Shown: positions 6,503 to 14,049, counted from the first letter of the stretch. The stretch: DNA of 14,858 nucleotides from GW2011-AR18 sp038046085 (GCA_038046085.1 JBBSWW010000031.1:1-14858), one strand, 5' to 3'. The notes: a model not told the origin generated them from the letters alone. Numbers and translations are program-made.

Positions 6503-6955
6503 CTACACTCTCTTTGAAAAAATATAAGAATCATAACTTCCCCAATGTTTTTTAATATACCCAGACTTTTTAAAACCACAATTCAAATGTAATAATATTG
6601 ACTTTTTATTAATAGTATCACAATCACTAATAATTTCTTTAAAGCCTTCTTTCTTTGCAATATTACCTAACTTATTCATCAACATTTTAGCAATTCCATT
6701 TCTTCTATATTCCTTCTTAACAGAGATATCTTGAATATGAATCTTATTCCATAAAATTCCCCAAATCAATGAAGCAACAATATCGTTATTTATTAATACA
6801 ACTAAACACCTTTTTTCTTCTATACATTTTTTAATATGTTTTATTGCTAATTCTTCATTTTTAGACCACCATCTAGACCAAGATTTTTTAATTATATCTA
6901 TACAAATTTGTGACTCATTTGACTTACATATCCTTATTTTTAAATTCTTCAACAT
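6503..6955 (-). CDS. GNAT-family N-acetyltransferase
   Basis: 150-aa single-domain acetyltransferase that would transfer acetyl from acetyl-CoA to an amine. The acetyl-CoA pyrophosphate loop is clear: 'VKKEYRRNGIAKMLMNKL' (79-96) with RRNGIA at 84-89 matching the family Q/RxxGxG/A pattern, preceded by the beta-4 strand 'KIHIQDISV'. The end 'DTINKKSILLHLNCGFKKSG' (113-132) is the usual alpha-4/beta-7 region ('A..hY.k.GF'). The substrate is not evident; a RimI-like or small-molecule acetylase is possible. It begins 42 nt after the stop of the YkgJ-like gene, on the same strand, so the two may be one transcription unit. Length and both ends look complete. Confidence 0.85.
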   Translation of the reverse strand: MLKNLKIRICKSNESQICIDIIKKSWSRWWSKNEELAIKHIKKCIEEKRCLVVLINNDIVASLIWGILWNKIHIQDISVKKEYRRNGIAKMLMNKLGNIAKKEGFKEIISDCDTINKKSILLHLNCGFKKSGYIKKHWGSYDSYIFSKRV

Positions 6956-6997
6956 CTTTTAGATAAATCAATTTAAGTTTAATAATCTTTTGAAAAA

Positions 6998-7405
6998 TTA
7001 ATAGTCTACCAAACTTTCATATCCCTTAATCCAATTATCAGGAAACTTATAATCCTTAAGTAATAAAGAAATTTTTGTAATATCAAATGATAATGTTTGG
7101 AGATTTGGACAATTTTTATCTAATTTTACATTAACAACATTTTTATCAAAATCAAGTAAAAATGGGTAAAGTACACACTCTAAAGGTCTCTTATTATAAA
7201 TAGTACATCTCATAGTATTATCATCAAGAAAGATACAATTACCATTCTCTTTTTTTGCTAAAACATGCATATCTCCATGAACTGTATTAATCTTTTTAGA
7301 ATATTCTTTAAAACTCTCTTCTTCTGAAGGCAATAAAACTGGTGTTAGGTGAGGATTTTTACCACAACAATGATTAGTACAACCTTCACATTTTATCTTT
7401 ATCAT
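6998..7405 (-). CDS. YkgJ-family Cys-cluster (zinc/iron-chelating) protein
   Basis: Small soluble protein (~135 aa) with the defining eight-cysteine pattern of the YkgJ family (UPF0153, putative Zn/Fe chelating). N-terminal CxxCxxxCC is seen as 'CEGCTNHCCG' (C6, C9, C13, C14). Then come 'NGNCIFLDDNTMRCTIYNKR' with two Cys, 'PLECVLYPF' with the seventh and 'KNCPNL' with the eighth. The cysteines probably hold a metal centre; the biochemical role is unknown, though some relatives are linked to protein or tRNA modification. The open frame begins with GTG at 7411, but the ATG at 7405 is preferred because a TATA-like TTTTAAATAAG lies ~25 nt upstream of it. It is divergent from DP2 across a 115-nt intergenic region and upstream of the GNAT gene. 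Confidence 0.85.
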   Translation of the reverse strand: MIKIKCEGCTNHCCGKNPHLTPVLLPSEEESFKEYSKKINTVHGDMHVLAKKENGNCIFLDDNTMRCTIYNKRPLECVLYPFLLDFDKNVVNVKLDKNCPNLQTLSFDITKISLLLKDYKFPDNWIKGYESLVDY

Positions 7406-7490
7406 AAACACTTTAAAATTAACTTATTTAAAACATTTTCTTTAATTATTACATAGTACTATAAGAACTATCTATTAAATTCTACAAATC

Positions 7491-7499
7491 TATATAAAT
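7491..7499 (+). promoter_or_regulatory. TATA box of DP2
   Basis: TATATAAAT centred ~26 nt before the ATG at 7521, again predicting a leaderless transcript. The divergent YkgJ-like gene has its own TATA-like box at about 7425-7435 on the minus strand, so the 115-nt space carries two back-to-back promoters. Confidence 0.55.
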
Positions 7500-7520
7500 T
7501 GAAAAAATTTAATCTAAAAT

Positions 7521-10500
7521 ATGGCAGAAATAAGTCCAAAAATGCAGTTATATTTCAATGAATTAGATAGAAAACTGAAAGAGGCTTATGAATTAGCTAA
7601 TAATGCAAGAGCAAAAGGATATGATCCAGAAGACAAAGTAGAGATTCCACTAGCAAGAGACATGGCAGAGAGAGTAGAGGGATTAGTATCTGTAGTTGCA
7701 CCACAAATAAAAGGAAGTGGAGTAAGCCAAAGAATAAAAGAATTAGAACTGAAATATGGAAGCCAGAACTGGATGATATCATTCTTAATATCTGAAGAAG
7801 TAGCAAATGAAAAATTCTGCAAATTCAAAGATAAGAAAGAGGCAATGGAAGTTGCACTAAGAGTTGGATTAGCATATATAACAAATGGGGTTGTCTCATC
7901 ACCACTTGAAGGATTTGTAAAATTAGAACTAAGAAAAAGATTAGATGGAAAGGAATATTTCTGTTTATTCTTTGGAGGACCAATAAGAAGCGCAGGAACA
8001 ACAGCTACTTGCATATTTTTAGGAGTTGCAGATTATGTAAGAATGAAGATGGGATATGAACCCTATGACCCCACTGAAGATGAAATAAACAGGACATTCT
8101 CAGAACTAGAACATTTCCATGACAGAATTACAAATCTACAATATTTTCCATCAAAGAGAGAGGCAGATTTTATAACAAAACATCTACCAATACAGATAGA
8201 GGGCGATCCAAGTGAAAAAATAGATGTACCTAATTATAAAAATTTACCTAGAGTAAGCACGAATAAATTAAGGAATGGATTCTGTTTAGTAATGGCAGAA
8301 GGATTATGCCAAAAATTTGCTAAATTCTGGGGGAAATTCTCTAAATGGTATAAAGAAATTGGAATGGATCACTGGATTTTCTTAGAAGAATATGTTGCAT
8401 TACAAAAAGAGGTAAAATCAAAAGGAAAAACTAAAGAAGCTGGCAAGGCGAAGATAAGTCCTGATTATACATACATAAAAGATATAGTAGCAGGAAGACC
8501 TGTATTAGGACACCCATTAAGTGTTGGATCATTCAGAGCAAGATTAGGGAGAAGCAGGACAATGGGCCTAAGTGATACATCAATACATCCTGCAACAATG
8601 AGAATATTAGAGGATTTCATAGCATATGGAACACAACTGAAAACTGAAAGGCCTGGAAAAAGCATGGTACTAAGCAGTTGTGATACTATAGAAGGACCGA
8701 TAGTAAAATTAAAAAATGGAGATGTAGTATTTATAGAAACAGAAGAAAAAGCAAAAGAATTAACAAAAGATATTCAAGAAATAATCTTTGTAGGAGATAT
8801 ATTAGTAAATTATGGATATTTTCTTAATAGGAATCATATACTTGCTCCAATGGGATATAATGAGGATTGGTATGCATTAGAATTGGAAAAATCATTAGGA
8901 GAAAATAAAACAGAATATTCAGAATTAATTAAAAATATAAATTATGTAAAATTAACTTTTGATGAAGCATATGAAATAAGCAAAAAGAATTCAATACCAT
9001 TACATCCAAGATTTACATACCACTGGAATGATCTCAATCTAGAACAATTCAAACAATTAATTGACTGGCTAGAGTTTGCAGTAGTAAAAGAAGAAAAAAT
9101 AATAATACCATTAATGCCTGAAGATACTAAAAAAAGAATATTGGAATTAATAGGATTACCACATAAGAATGTAAATAATGAATATGTAGTAATAGAAGGT
9201 GACTGGGCAAAATCATTTAGATTAAGTCTTGGATTTTTGAATTCTGAATATGATAAAAATAAAATAAATAATACTATTACTGAAGGAAATAATGTATTAG
9301 AAATAATAAATAAATTAAGTGAAATAAAAATAAGAGACAAATCAGGATTATATATAGGAAGCAGAATGGGAAGACCTGAAAAAGCAAAAATGAGAAAGTT
9401 AACTGGAAGTCCGCAATCAATGTTCCCAGTAGGAAAAGAGGGAGGAAGACTAAGATGTTTTCAGGCTGCACTAGAAAAAGGAAAGATAACAGCAGAATAT
9501 TCAGCACATTATTGTGAGAACTGTAAGAAGGATAGTGTTTATAGACGTTGTCAGACATGTGATGCAATAACTACAAAAACATTCCACTGTAAAGAATGCG
9601 AAGATAAAACAGGAAAATGCGGGCATGAAAAAGTTGCACCTTACAAATATGTAGACCTTAATATAAAAGAATATTTTGACAGTGCATTAAAAAAATTAGA
9701 GACAAGAAATTATCCTGAACTCATAAAAGGTGTAAGAGGAACAAGCAATAAGGATCACATACCAGAACATCTGGCTAAGGGGATACTCAGAGCTGCAAAT
9801 GAAATATATGTAAACAAAGATGGAACAACAAGATATGATATGACAGAAATGTCGCTGACACATTTTAAACCATTAGAGATAGGAACAAGTATAGAAATAT
9901 TAAAAGAATTAGGATATACACATGATATTTATGGAAATGAACTTGAAAAAGATGATCAGATATTAGAGATAAAATGTCAAGATCTAGTGTTACCATCATG
10001 TCCTGAGAGTACAGATGAGGGAGCTGATTTTGTATTATTCAGAGTTGCAAAATTCTTAGATGAATTATTAGAAAAATTATATGGAATGCCAAGATATTAT
10101 AATCTTACTACAAAACAAGATTTAGTAGGACATTTAGTAATAGGATTAAGTCCTCATACATCAGCAGGGATAGTGGGAAGAATAATAGGATTCTCAAAAA
10201 CACAAGCTATGCTGTGCAGCCCAATGTTCCATTCAATAATGAGAAGAGACTGTGTACATCCTAAAACTAAATTATTATTTTTTGATAATGAAAATAATCT
10301 TTATTACGAAGAGATAGGGAAATTTACTGACAAAATGATAGAAAATGGGTGTGAGAATAAGACAATTGATTTAGTCGGAACAAAAGCAGTATATCCAAAA
10401 CAAGAATATTATACTTATGGAGCAGATCCTAAAACTAAATTATTAGTAAAAAGAAAAATAAAATATTTCATAAAAGGACCATTAGATAAAAAATGGGTAA

Positions 10501-12533
10501 AAATAACAACTGCTACAAATAGAGAACTTAAAATGACATTAAATCATGATTTTTTATACTTAGATGAAAAAAATAATATTCAATCAAAAAAAGCTAATGA
10601 AATTGTTGTGGGTGACAAAACCTTAGTAATGGATTATCTAGACTATCAGAAAAAAGAGATAAAAAAAATAGATCTTGTTAAAGAATTAATAGAAAAATTA
10701 CCGAATAATATCAAACCAAAAATAAGAATAACTGATGCTTCTTTATTTTTTAAGAATATTGTTTCTTCTTTAGGGAAATCTAGGATTATACAAATTATAA
10801 ATCCACCAAACTATCTAAAGAAAAATTTACATCAATGGTATAAAGCTGTTCCTTTAAATCATCTAGAAAAACTAGTTTTAGCTAATATAATCTCTTATGA
10901 TAACTTACCTGAAGAATGCAAAGTCAAGTATTGGTTTAGTAATCAGCAATTTAATAGATTTTTAGATATTACACCACAATTATGCAGGTTACTCGGTTCT
11001 TACACTGCAGAAGGGCATTGCAGAGAGAATAAAACAACAAGACAGGTAAGTTTTAGAATCTGCAATCCAGTATTAGGAGAGAGCACTTATAATCTAATAA
11101 AAAAAGTCTTTGATGTCAAACCTGCTGTTGAAGAAAATAACACAAAAATAACAATTTCACATGCTATTATCTATTATTTATTTAAATATGTATTAGAAAC
11201 AGGATCAAATGCATTTACTAAAAAAATTCCAAGAATAATATATCACTTATCAGATTTTTATATTTCAGAGTATATTTCTGGATATATTGATGGTGATGGT
11301 AGTGTGAATCCAAATGATTCAGTTATCTCTTTTTATTCTGTTAATAGGTCTTTATTAGATGATTTTGCATTATTATTAACAAGATATCATATTATAGGAA
11401 GGTATGTTAATATCCTCCCTAGATTACCTGGAAAAACTATTATAAATAGATATTTAGAACTTGGGCATAAACCACAAAAATTTGGATTAAATCATTTAGT
11501 TTTTAAAGGAGGAGATGCGAATAATCTTGCTTCTAAATTAGATTTATATCATCCTGAAAAATCTTTGAAAATTGATTCTTTATTAGAAAGAGATTATAAT
11601 TCTAGATTATTAAAGGTAAATAATCATTTAATTCCTATATATTCTTTTGGAGATTCATTTATTGATTATATTAAAAAAGTAGAGGTTGTTGAAGATGAAA
11701 AAAACTCCTATTGTATTGAGACAGAATGGAAAAATAAAGATGAGAGAAGTGTAATATGGGGAGAACAACTAATAAATTTTCGTTGCGATGGCGATGAAGC
11801 AACAGTAATGTTATTGATGGACGCCTTATTGAACTTTTCACCAAAACTTCTAAGCAATCACAGAGGAGCAACACAAGATGAACCATTAGTATTGAGTTCA
11901 ATGATAATACCAGCAGAAGTAGATGATATGGTATTTGATATGGATATAGCATTCAGGTATCCTCTAGAATTATATGAAGCTTGTCTCGAATATAAACCTG
12001 CATCTGAAGTAAAAATAAAAACATTAAAATCAGATTTAGGAAAAGAGGGGCAATTTGAGGGGTGGGGATTCACACATGATACATTAAATCTCAATAATGG
12101 TGTAAGATGCAGCAGCTATAAAACATTACCAACAATGCAGGACAAAGTAGCAAAGCAGATGATATTGTGTACAAAATTAAGAGCAGTAGATGAACATGAT
12201 GTAGCAAGACTAATAATTGAGAGACACTTCATAAGAGACATAAAAGGAAATCTAAGAAAGTTCTCGACACAACAATTCAGGTGTGTAGGGTGCAATGAAA
12301 AATACAGAAGGCCAACATTAAGAGGAAATTGCAGCAAATGTTCTGGAAAAATAATCTTTACAATATCAGAAGGATCAGTAATGAAATATCTAGAACCAAG
12401 CTTAAGCTTAGCTAATAATTATAATATACCAGCATACTTGAAACAGACACTAGACCTAGCGAAGCAGATGGCTGAGATGGTATTTGGAAAAGATAAAGAG
12501 AAACAAGAAGGATTAGGGAAATGGTTTGGATAA
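7521..12533 (+). CDS. polC: DNA polymerase D large subunit DP2, precursor with intein
   Basis: Catalytic subunit of family-D replicative polymerase; 1670 codons, of which 511 are an intein, leaving a 1159-aa mature protein (euryarchaeal DP2 ~1260). Seen in order: N-terminal domain (1-~300, with 'FFGGPIRSAGTTATCIFLG'), 'GRPVLGHPLSVGSFRARLGR', a first zinc region (Cys 665, 668, 677, 680, 690, 693, 700), the 'DLVGHLVIGLSPHTSAGIVGRI' core, then the split catalytic motif RRD/CDGDEATVMLLMDALLNFS. Asp1423 and Asp1425 correspond to the metal-binding catalytic aspartates of the double-psi barrel. A C-terminal zinc finger has Cys 1588, 1591, 1604, 1607. The protein ends QEGLGKWFG, a PIP-box for PCNA. 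It partners DP1 encoded 4.4 kb upstream. Stop TAA directly abuts the stop of the convergent gene at 12534. Confidence 0.97.
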   Translation: MAEISPKMQLYFNELDRKLKEAYELANNARAKGYDPEDKVEIPLARDMAERVEGLVSVVAPQIKGSGVSQRIKELELKYGSQNWMISFLISEEVANEKFCKFKDKKEAMEVALRVGLAYITNGVVSSPLEGFVKLELRKRLDGKEYFCLFFGGPIRSAGTTATCIFLGVADYVRMKMGYEPYDPTEDEINRTFSELEHFHDRITNLQYFPSKREADFITKHLPIQIEGDPSEKIDVPNYKNLPRVSTNKLRNGFCLVMAEGLCQKFAKFWGKFSKWYKEIGMDHWIFLEEYVALQKEVKSKGKTKEAGKAKISPDYTYIKDIVAGRPVLGHPLSVGSFRARLGRSRTMGLSDTSIHPATMRILEDFIAYGTQLKTERPGKSMVLSSCDTIEGPIVKLKNGDVVFIETEEKAKELTKDIQEIIFVGDILVNYGYFLNRNHILAPMGYNEDWYALELEKSLGENKTEYSELIKNINYVKLTFDEAYEISKKNSIPLHPRFTYHWNDLNLEQFKQLIDWLEFAVVKEEKIIIPLMPEDTKKRILELIGLPHKNVNNEYVVIEGDWAKSFRLSLGFLNSEYDKNKINNTITEGNNVLEIINKLSEIKIRDKSGLYIGSRMGRPEKAKMRKLTGSPQSMFPVGKEGGRLRCFQAALEKGKITAEYSAHYCENCKKDSVYRRCQTCDAITTKTFHCKECEDKTGKCGHEKVAPYKYVDLNIKEYFDSALKKLETRNYPELIKGVRGTSNKDHIPEHLAKGILRAANEIYVNKDGTTRYDMTEMSLTHFKPLEIGTSIEILKELGYTHDIYGNELEKDDQILEIKCQDLVLPSCPESTDEGADFVLFRVAKFLDELLEKLYGMPRYYNLTTKQDLVGHLVIGLSPHTSAGIVGRIIGFSKTQAMLCSPMFHSIMRRDCVHPKTKLLFFDNENNLYYEEIGKFTDKMIENGCENKTIDLVGTKAVYPKQEYYTYGADPKTKLLVKRKIKYFIKGPLDKKWVKITTATNRELKMTLNHDFLYLDEKNNIQSKKANEIVVGDKTLVMDYLDYQKKEIKKIDLVKELIEKLPNNIKPKIRITDASLFFKNIVSSLGKSRIIQIINPPNYLKKNLHQWYKAVPLNHLEKLVLANIISYDNLPEECKVKYWFSNQQFNRFLDITPQLCRLLGSYTAEGHCRENKTTRQVSFRICNPVLGESTYNLIKKVFDVKPAVEENNTKITISHAIIYYLFKYVLETGSNAFTKKIPRIIYHLSDFYISEYISGYIDGDGSVNPNDSVISFYSVNRSLLDDFALLLTRYHIIGRYVNILPRLPGKTIINRYLELGHKPQKFGLNHLVFKGGDANNLASKLDLYHPEKSLKIDSLLERDYNSRLLKVNNHLIPIYSFGDSFIDYIKKVEVVEDEKNSYCIETEWKNKDERSVIWGEQLINFRCDGDEATVMLLMDALLNFSPKLLSNHRGATQDEPLVLSSMIIPAEVDDMVFDMDIAFRYPLELYEACLEYKPASEVKIKTLKSDLGKEGQFEGWGFTHDTLNLNNGVRCSSYKTLPTMQDKVAKQMILCTKLRAVDEHDVARLIIERHFIRDIKGNLRKFSTQQFRCVGCNEKYRRPTLRGNCSKCSGKIIFTISEGSVMKYLEPSLSLANNYNIPAYLKQTLDLAKQMAEMVFGKDKEKQEGLGKWFG
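10251..11783 (+). mobile_element. Intein with LAGLIDADG homing endonuclease in DP2
   Basis: Residues 911-1421 of the precursor (511 aa) interrupt the conserved DP2 motif between RRD and CDGDE, the same position used by the Thermococcales PolII intein. Block A starts Cys911 'CVHPKTKLLF'. Block B carries TxxH (T1006-H1009, 'TLNH'). The endonuclease has two DOD motifs, 'LLGSYTAEG' (1157-1165) and 'YISGYIDGDGS' (1251-1261), with acidic residues E1164 and D1257 in place, so it looks catalytically intact. Block F is 'KNSYCIETE', with Cys where Asp is common. Block G is abnormal: ...GEQLINFR then Cys1422, lacking the usual penultimate His and terminal Asn/Gln. Codon choice (more ATT, TTT, TCT) differs from the extein. 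Splicing competence is therefore uncertain. Confidence 0.9.
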
Positions 12534-13232
12534 CTAAGCCTCAAAATTCATCTCTTTAACTTCCTGCTTTTCATCAATTGTTAAGTTCCTTATTATTTTA
12601 CCTTTTCTTCTAGCATTCATCCTAGCTTTTTCTAGATCATTCTTGTATTCTTCAGGAACAACCAAAGATTCAACAACAAAAGTATGTTTGATGAATAATG
12701 ACTTAAAAGGTTCTTTAATATCAAAAGCAAATTCCTTAACAAAGTTCTTATCTGAAGTTGAGAAAACACAATAATCAGCTTTAGGTTCCTCATCACCTTT
12801 ACCAGCCTTGCCTGCCTTAGGAGCTTTGACTTTTGTTTTTAAAGTTCCATACTCTGTAGTAAGAGAGAATAAGAATAAAGCATCAGGGAATTTATCCATC
12901 AAATTAATTATCTGATCTTTAGACATCTCATTCTCAATCAAATAAGTCTTAACACCTGCAAACTGCTTAACAGTTGGTTCGAAGTCTAAATCTTTCTTAA
13001 TATCCTTAGTAGTGATTACACCACCAGAGATCTTTACTTTATCCTTAATTGTATTAGCCATGAACCTAGCGAAATCATTAGCGTATTCGAAACTAGTCTT
13101 CACTTTAACATTTGAACCAACTTTAATATCAACTAAAGCCCTATTCTCAAAATTACCTTTACTGAATCTCTTAAATTGTCTATGAACTGTATCATCAACT
13201 TTATTTTCAAAAATTTTTTTAATGAAATTCAT
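12534..13232 (-). CDS. Conserved-looking hypothetical protein with Lys/Gly linker
   Basis: Not recognised. 232 aa, soluble, rich in Lys. Two folded parts appear to be joined by a low-complexity linker 'KAPKAGKAGKGDEEPKADY' (~134-152). The first part (1-~130) has 'VDIKVGSNVKVKTSFEYAND' and 'KDQIINLMDKFPDALFLFSL'. The second (~153-232) has 'FVKEFAFDIKEPFKSLFI' and ends in a basic helix 'KARMNARRKGKIIRNL'. No catalytic motif, cysteines (one only) or membrane helix. Its ATG overlaps the TGA of the 33-aa upstream ORF (ATGA), and an AGGAG ribosome-binding site 11-15 nt upstream lies inside that ORF, indicating translational coupling. It converges on DP2 with no base between the two stops. Confidence 0.7.
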   Translation of the reverse strand: MNFIKKIFENKVDDTVHRQFKRFSKGNFENRALVDIKVGSNVKVKTSFEYANDFARFMANTIKDKVKISGGVITTKDIKKDLDFEPTVKQFAGVKTYLIENEMSKDQIINLMDKFPDALFLFSLTTEYGTLKTKVKAPKAGKAGKGDEEPKADYCVFSTSDKNFVKEFAFDIKEPFKSLFIKHTFVVESLVVPEEYKNDLEKARMNARRKGKIIRNLTIDEKQEVKEMNFEA

Positions 13233-13330
13233 TTTTCTATTATACTCCTGTTAAATTTTTCACCTTTCAATACCCAAAAGATAGCACCAATAGCTCCTAA
13301 GAGTAATAAGATAAGTAGTAAATTGTTCAT
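13229..13330 (-). CDS. 33-aa membrane microprotein
   Basis: Short ORF: ATG at 13330, TGA at 13229, 33 residues. It is one hydrophobic helix 'NNLLLILLLLGAIGAIFWVL' (2-21) followed by a basic tail 'KGEKFNRSIIEK', a single-pass membrane peptide with the positive tail probably cytoplasmic. Evidence that it is translated: its stop overlaps the next start as ATGA, the downstream gene's AGGAG lies within it, and it sits 37 nt after the stop of another membrane-protein gene. Function unknown; it could anchor or regulate a neighbour. A chance ORF is possible but the hydrophobic pattern and coupling argue against it. Confidence 0.6.
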   Translation of the reverse strand: MNNLLLILLLLGAIGAIFWVLKGEKFNRSIIEK

Positions 13331-13367
13331 AATTAATATAAAAAGATTATTGTTTTAATAAAGATTA

Positions 13368-13769
13368 CTAATCACTCCAAATAGCAATAAACATCAATAA
13401 AGTTGCAGTAGGGACTAAATTAGTAATAAAAGCATACTGAGGGAAGACCCAGATACCGATAATACATTCAGCTGCTGCAATGACACCAAATACTTTAGAC
13501 ATATGATGACCACGCTTAGCTAGTAACCAGAATATCAAAATACTGCCAATAGATGCTGCAACATCGAAGTAAGGATTGGAAGCTGCCATAAGATCAAGAG
13601 CATCAATAGCAATAGCAAAAGGAAGTTTCCATAAATCAATAGCAATATCTAAAATCTGTCTGATTGTAAAAATTAATATTAAAACTATAATAACTGCAAA
13701 AACAATCCAAACCCAAGATACCTCTTTACTAACAGCTTGTGTCACAAAGCCTGTTATTTCTTCAAACAT
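13368..13769 (-). CDS. Small polytopic membrane protein, hypothetical
   Basis: Not recognised. 133 aa with about four hydrophobic helices: 'WVWIVFAVIIVLILIFTI' (~19-36), a re-entrant or amphipathic stretch 'LPFAIAIDALDLM' (~48-60), 'FDVAASIGSILIFWLLA' (~68-84), 'VFGVIAAAECIIGIWVF' (~92-108) and 'LVPTATLLMFIAIW' (~117-130). No transport signature seen. The ATG at 13769 follows a strong TATA box (13791-13799) at leaderless distance, making this the first gene of a probable three-gene unit: membrane protein, 33-aa membrane peptide, 232-aa soluble protein. The unit runs toward and converges on DP2. Confidence 0.7.
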   Translation of the reverse strand: MFEEITGFVTQAVSKEVSWVWIVFAVIIVLILIFTIRQILDIAIDLWKLPFAIAIDALDLMAASNPYFDVAASIGSILIFWLLAKRGHHMSKVFGVIAAAECIIGIWVFPQYAFITNLVPTATLLMFIAIWSD

Positions 13770-13790
13770 AGAATAATTATGATTAAGGAC

Positions 13791-13799
13791 TTATATAAA
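13791..13799 (-). promoter_or_regulatory. TATA box of the membrane-protein unit
   Basis: On the minus strand TTTATATAA, centred ~26 nt before the ATG at 13769; identical in core to the orc1/cdc6 box. Likely drives 13769-12534 as one transcript. Confidence 0.55.
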
Positions 13800-13822
13800 G
13801 ATTATTAAAAAAATAAAAATAA

Positions 13823-13999
13823 TTATTCTGGTCCTCCTGCTCCATCTTCAGAACCTAGAGCACTCTTTGCAGCTTTAATCATTGAAATTAATGCATCACA
13901 TCTTTGGTTAAACTTTTTTCTATCATTTAATAAAGATGGACCTGTTGGTAGATTATCTTTAATCCTTACTATCCACGCACTTGCTTCTGCTTTTCCCAT
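13823..13999 (-). CDS. 58-aa hypothetical protein with strong ribosome-binding site
   Basis: Not recognised. 58 residues: 'GKAEASAWIVRIKDNLPTG', then a helical segment 'LLNDRKKFNQRCDALISMIK', and an acidic Gly-rich tail 'SEDGAGGPE'. Predicted soluble. The ATG at 13999 is preceded, 5 nt away, by GGAGGG (14005-14010 on the minus strand), the clearest Shine-Dalgarno in the window, so the ORF is very likely translated. It follows the phosphoesterase gene by 50 nt on the same strand and may be the end of the nth/phosphoesterase transcript, or have its own promoter (AATTTAAATA near 14037-14046). No close family known to me. Confidence 0.6.
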   Translation of the reverse strand: MGKAEASAWIVRIKDNLPTGPSLLNDRKKFNQRCDALISMIKAAKSALGSEDGAGGPE

Positions 14000-14004
14000 A
14001 ATAA

Positions 14005-14010
14005 CCCTCC
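14005..14010 (-). promoter_or_regulatory. Shine-Dalgarno GGAGGG of the 58-aa gene
   Basis: GGAGGG, 5 nt before the ATG. It decides the start of this short gene and contrasts with the leaderless starts of most other genes here, suggesting that it is an internal gene of a longer transcript. Confidence 0.6.
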
Positions 14011-14049
14011 TTTTTTATAGTCTTATACAGGATATTCCTTATTTAAATT

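Noticed and set aside
6172..6579. Full 135-aa minus-strand open frame as a gene
   Set aside because: Its ends overlap the GNAT C-terminus and the transposase-like fragment, and only the middle looks protein-like; kept only as a possible remnant.
10251..11783. Reading the DP2 insertion as a free-standing gene or an intron
   Set aside because: The frame is continuous through both junctions and intein blocks A, B, F and two LAGLIDADG motifs are present in order.
7586..12337. Minus-strand open frames inside DP2
   Set aside because: All overlap the strongly conserved DP2 or its intein and have no family features.
13576..13776. Plus-strand open frame over the small membrane protein
   Set aside because: It mirrors the minus-strand gene, which has a TATA box, a proper ATG and clear transmembrane helices.
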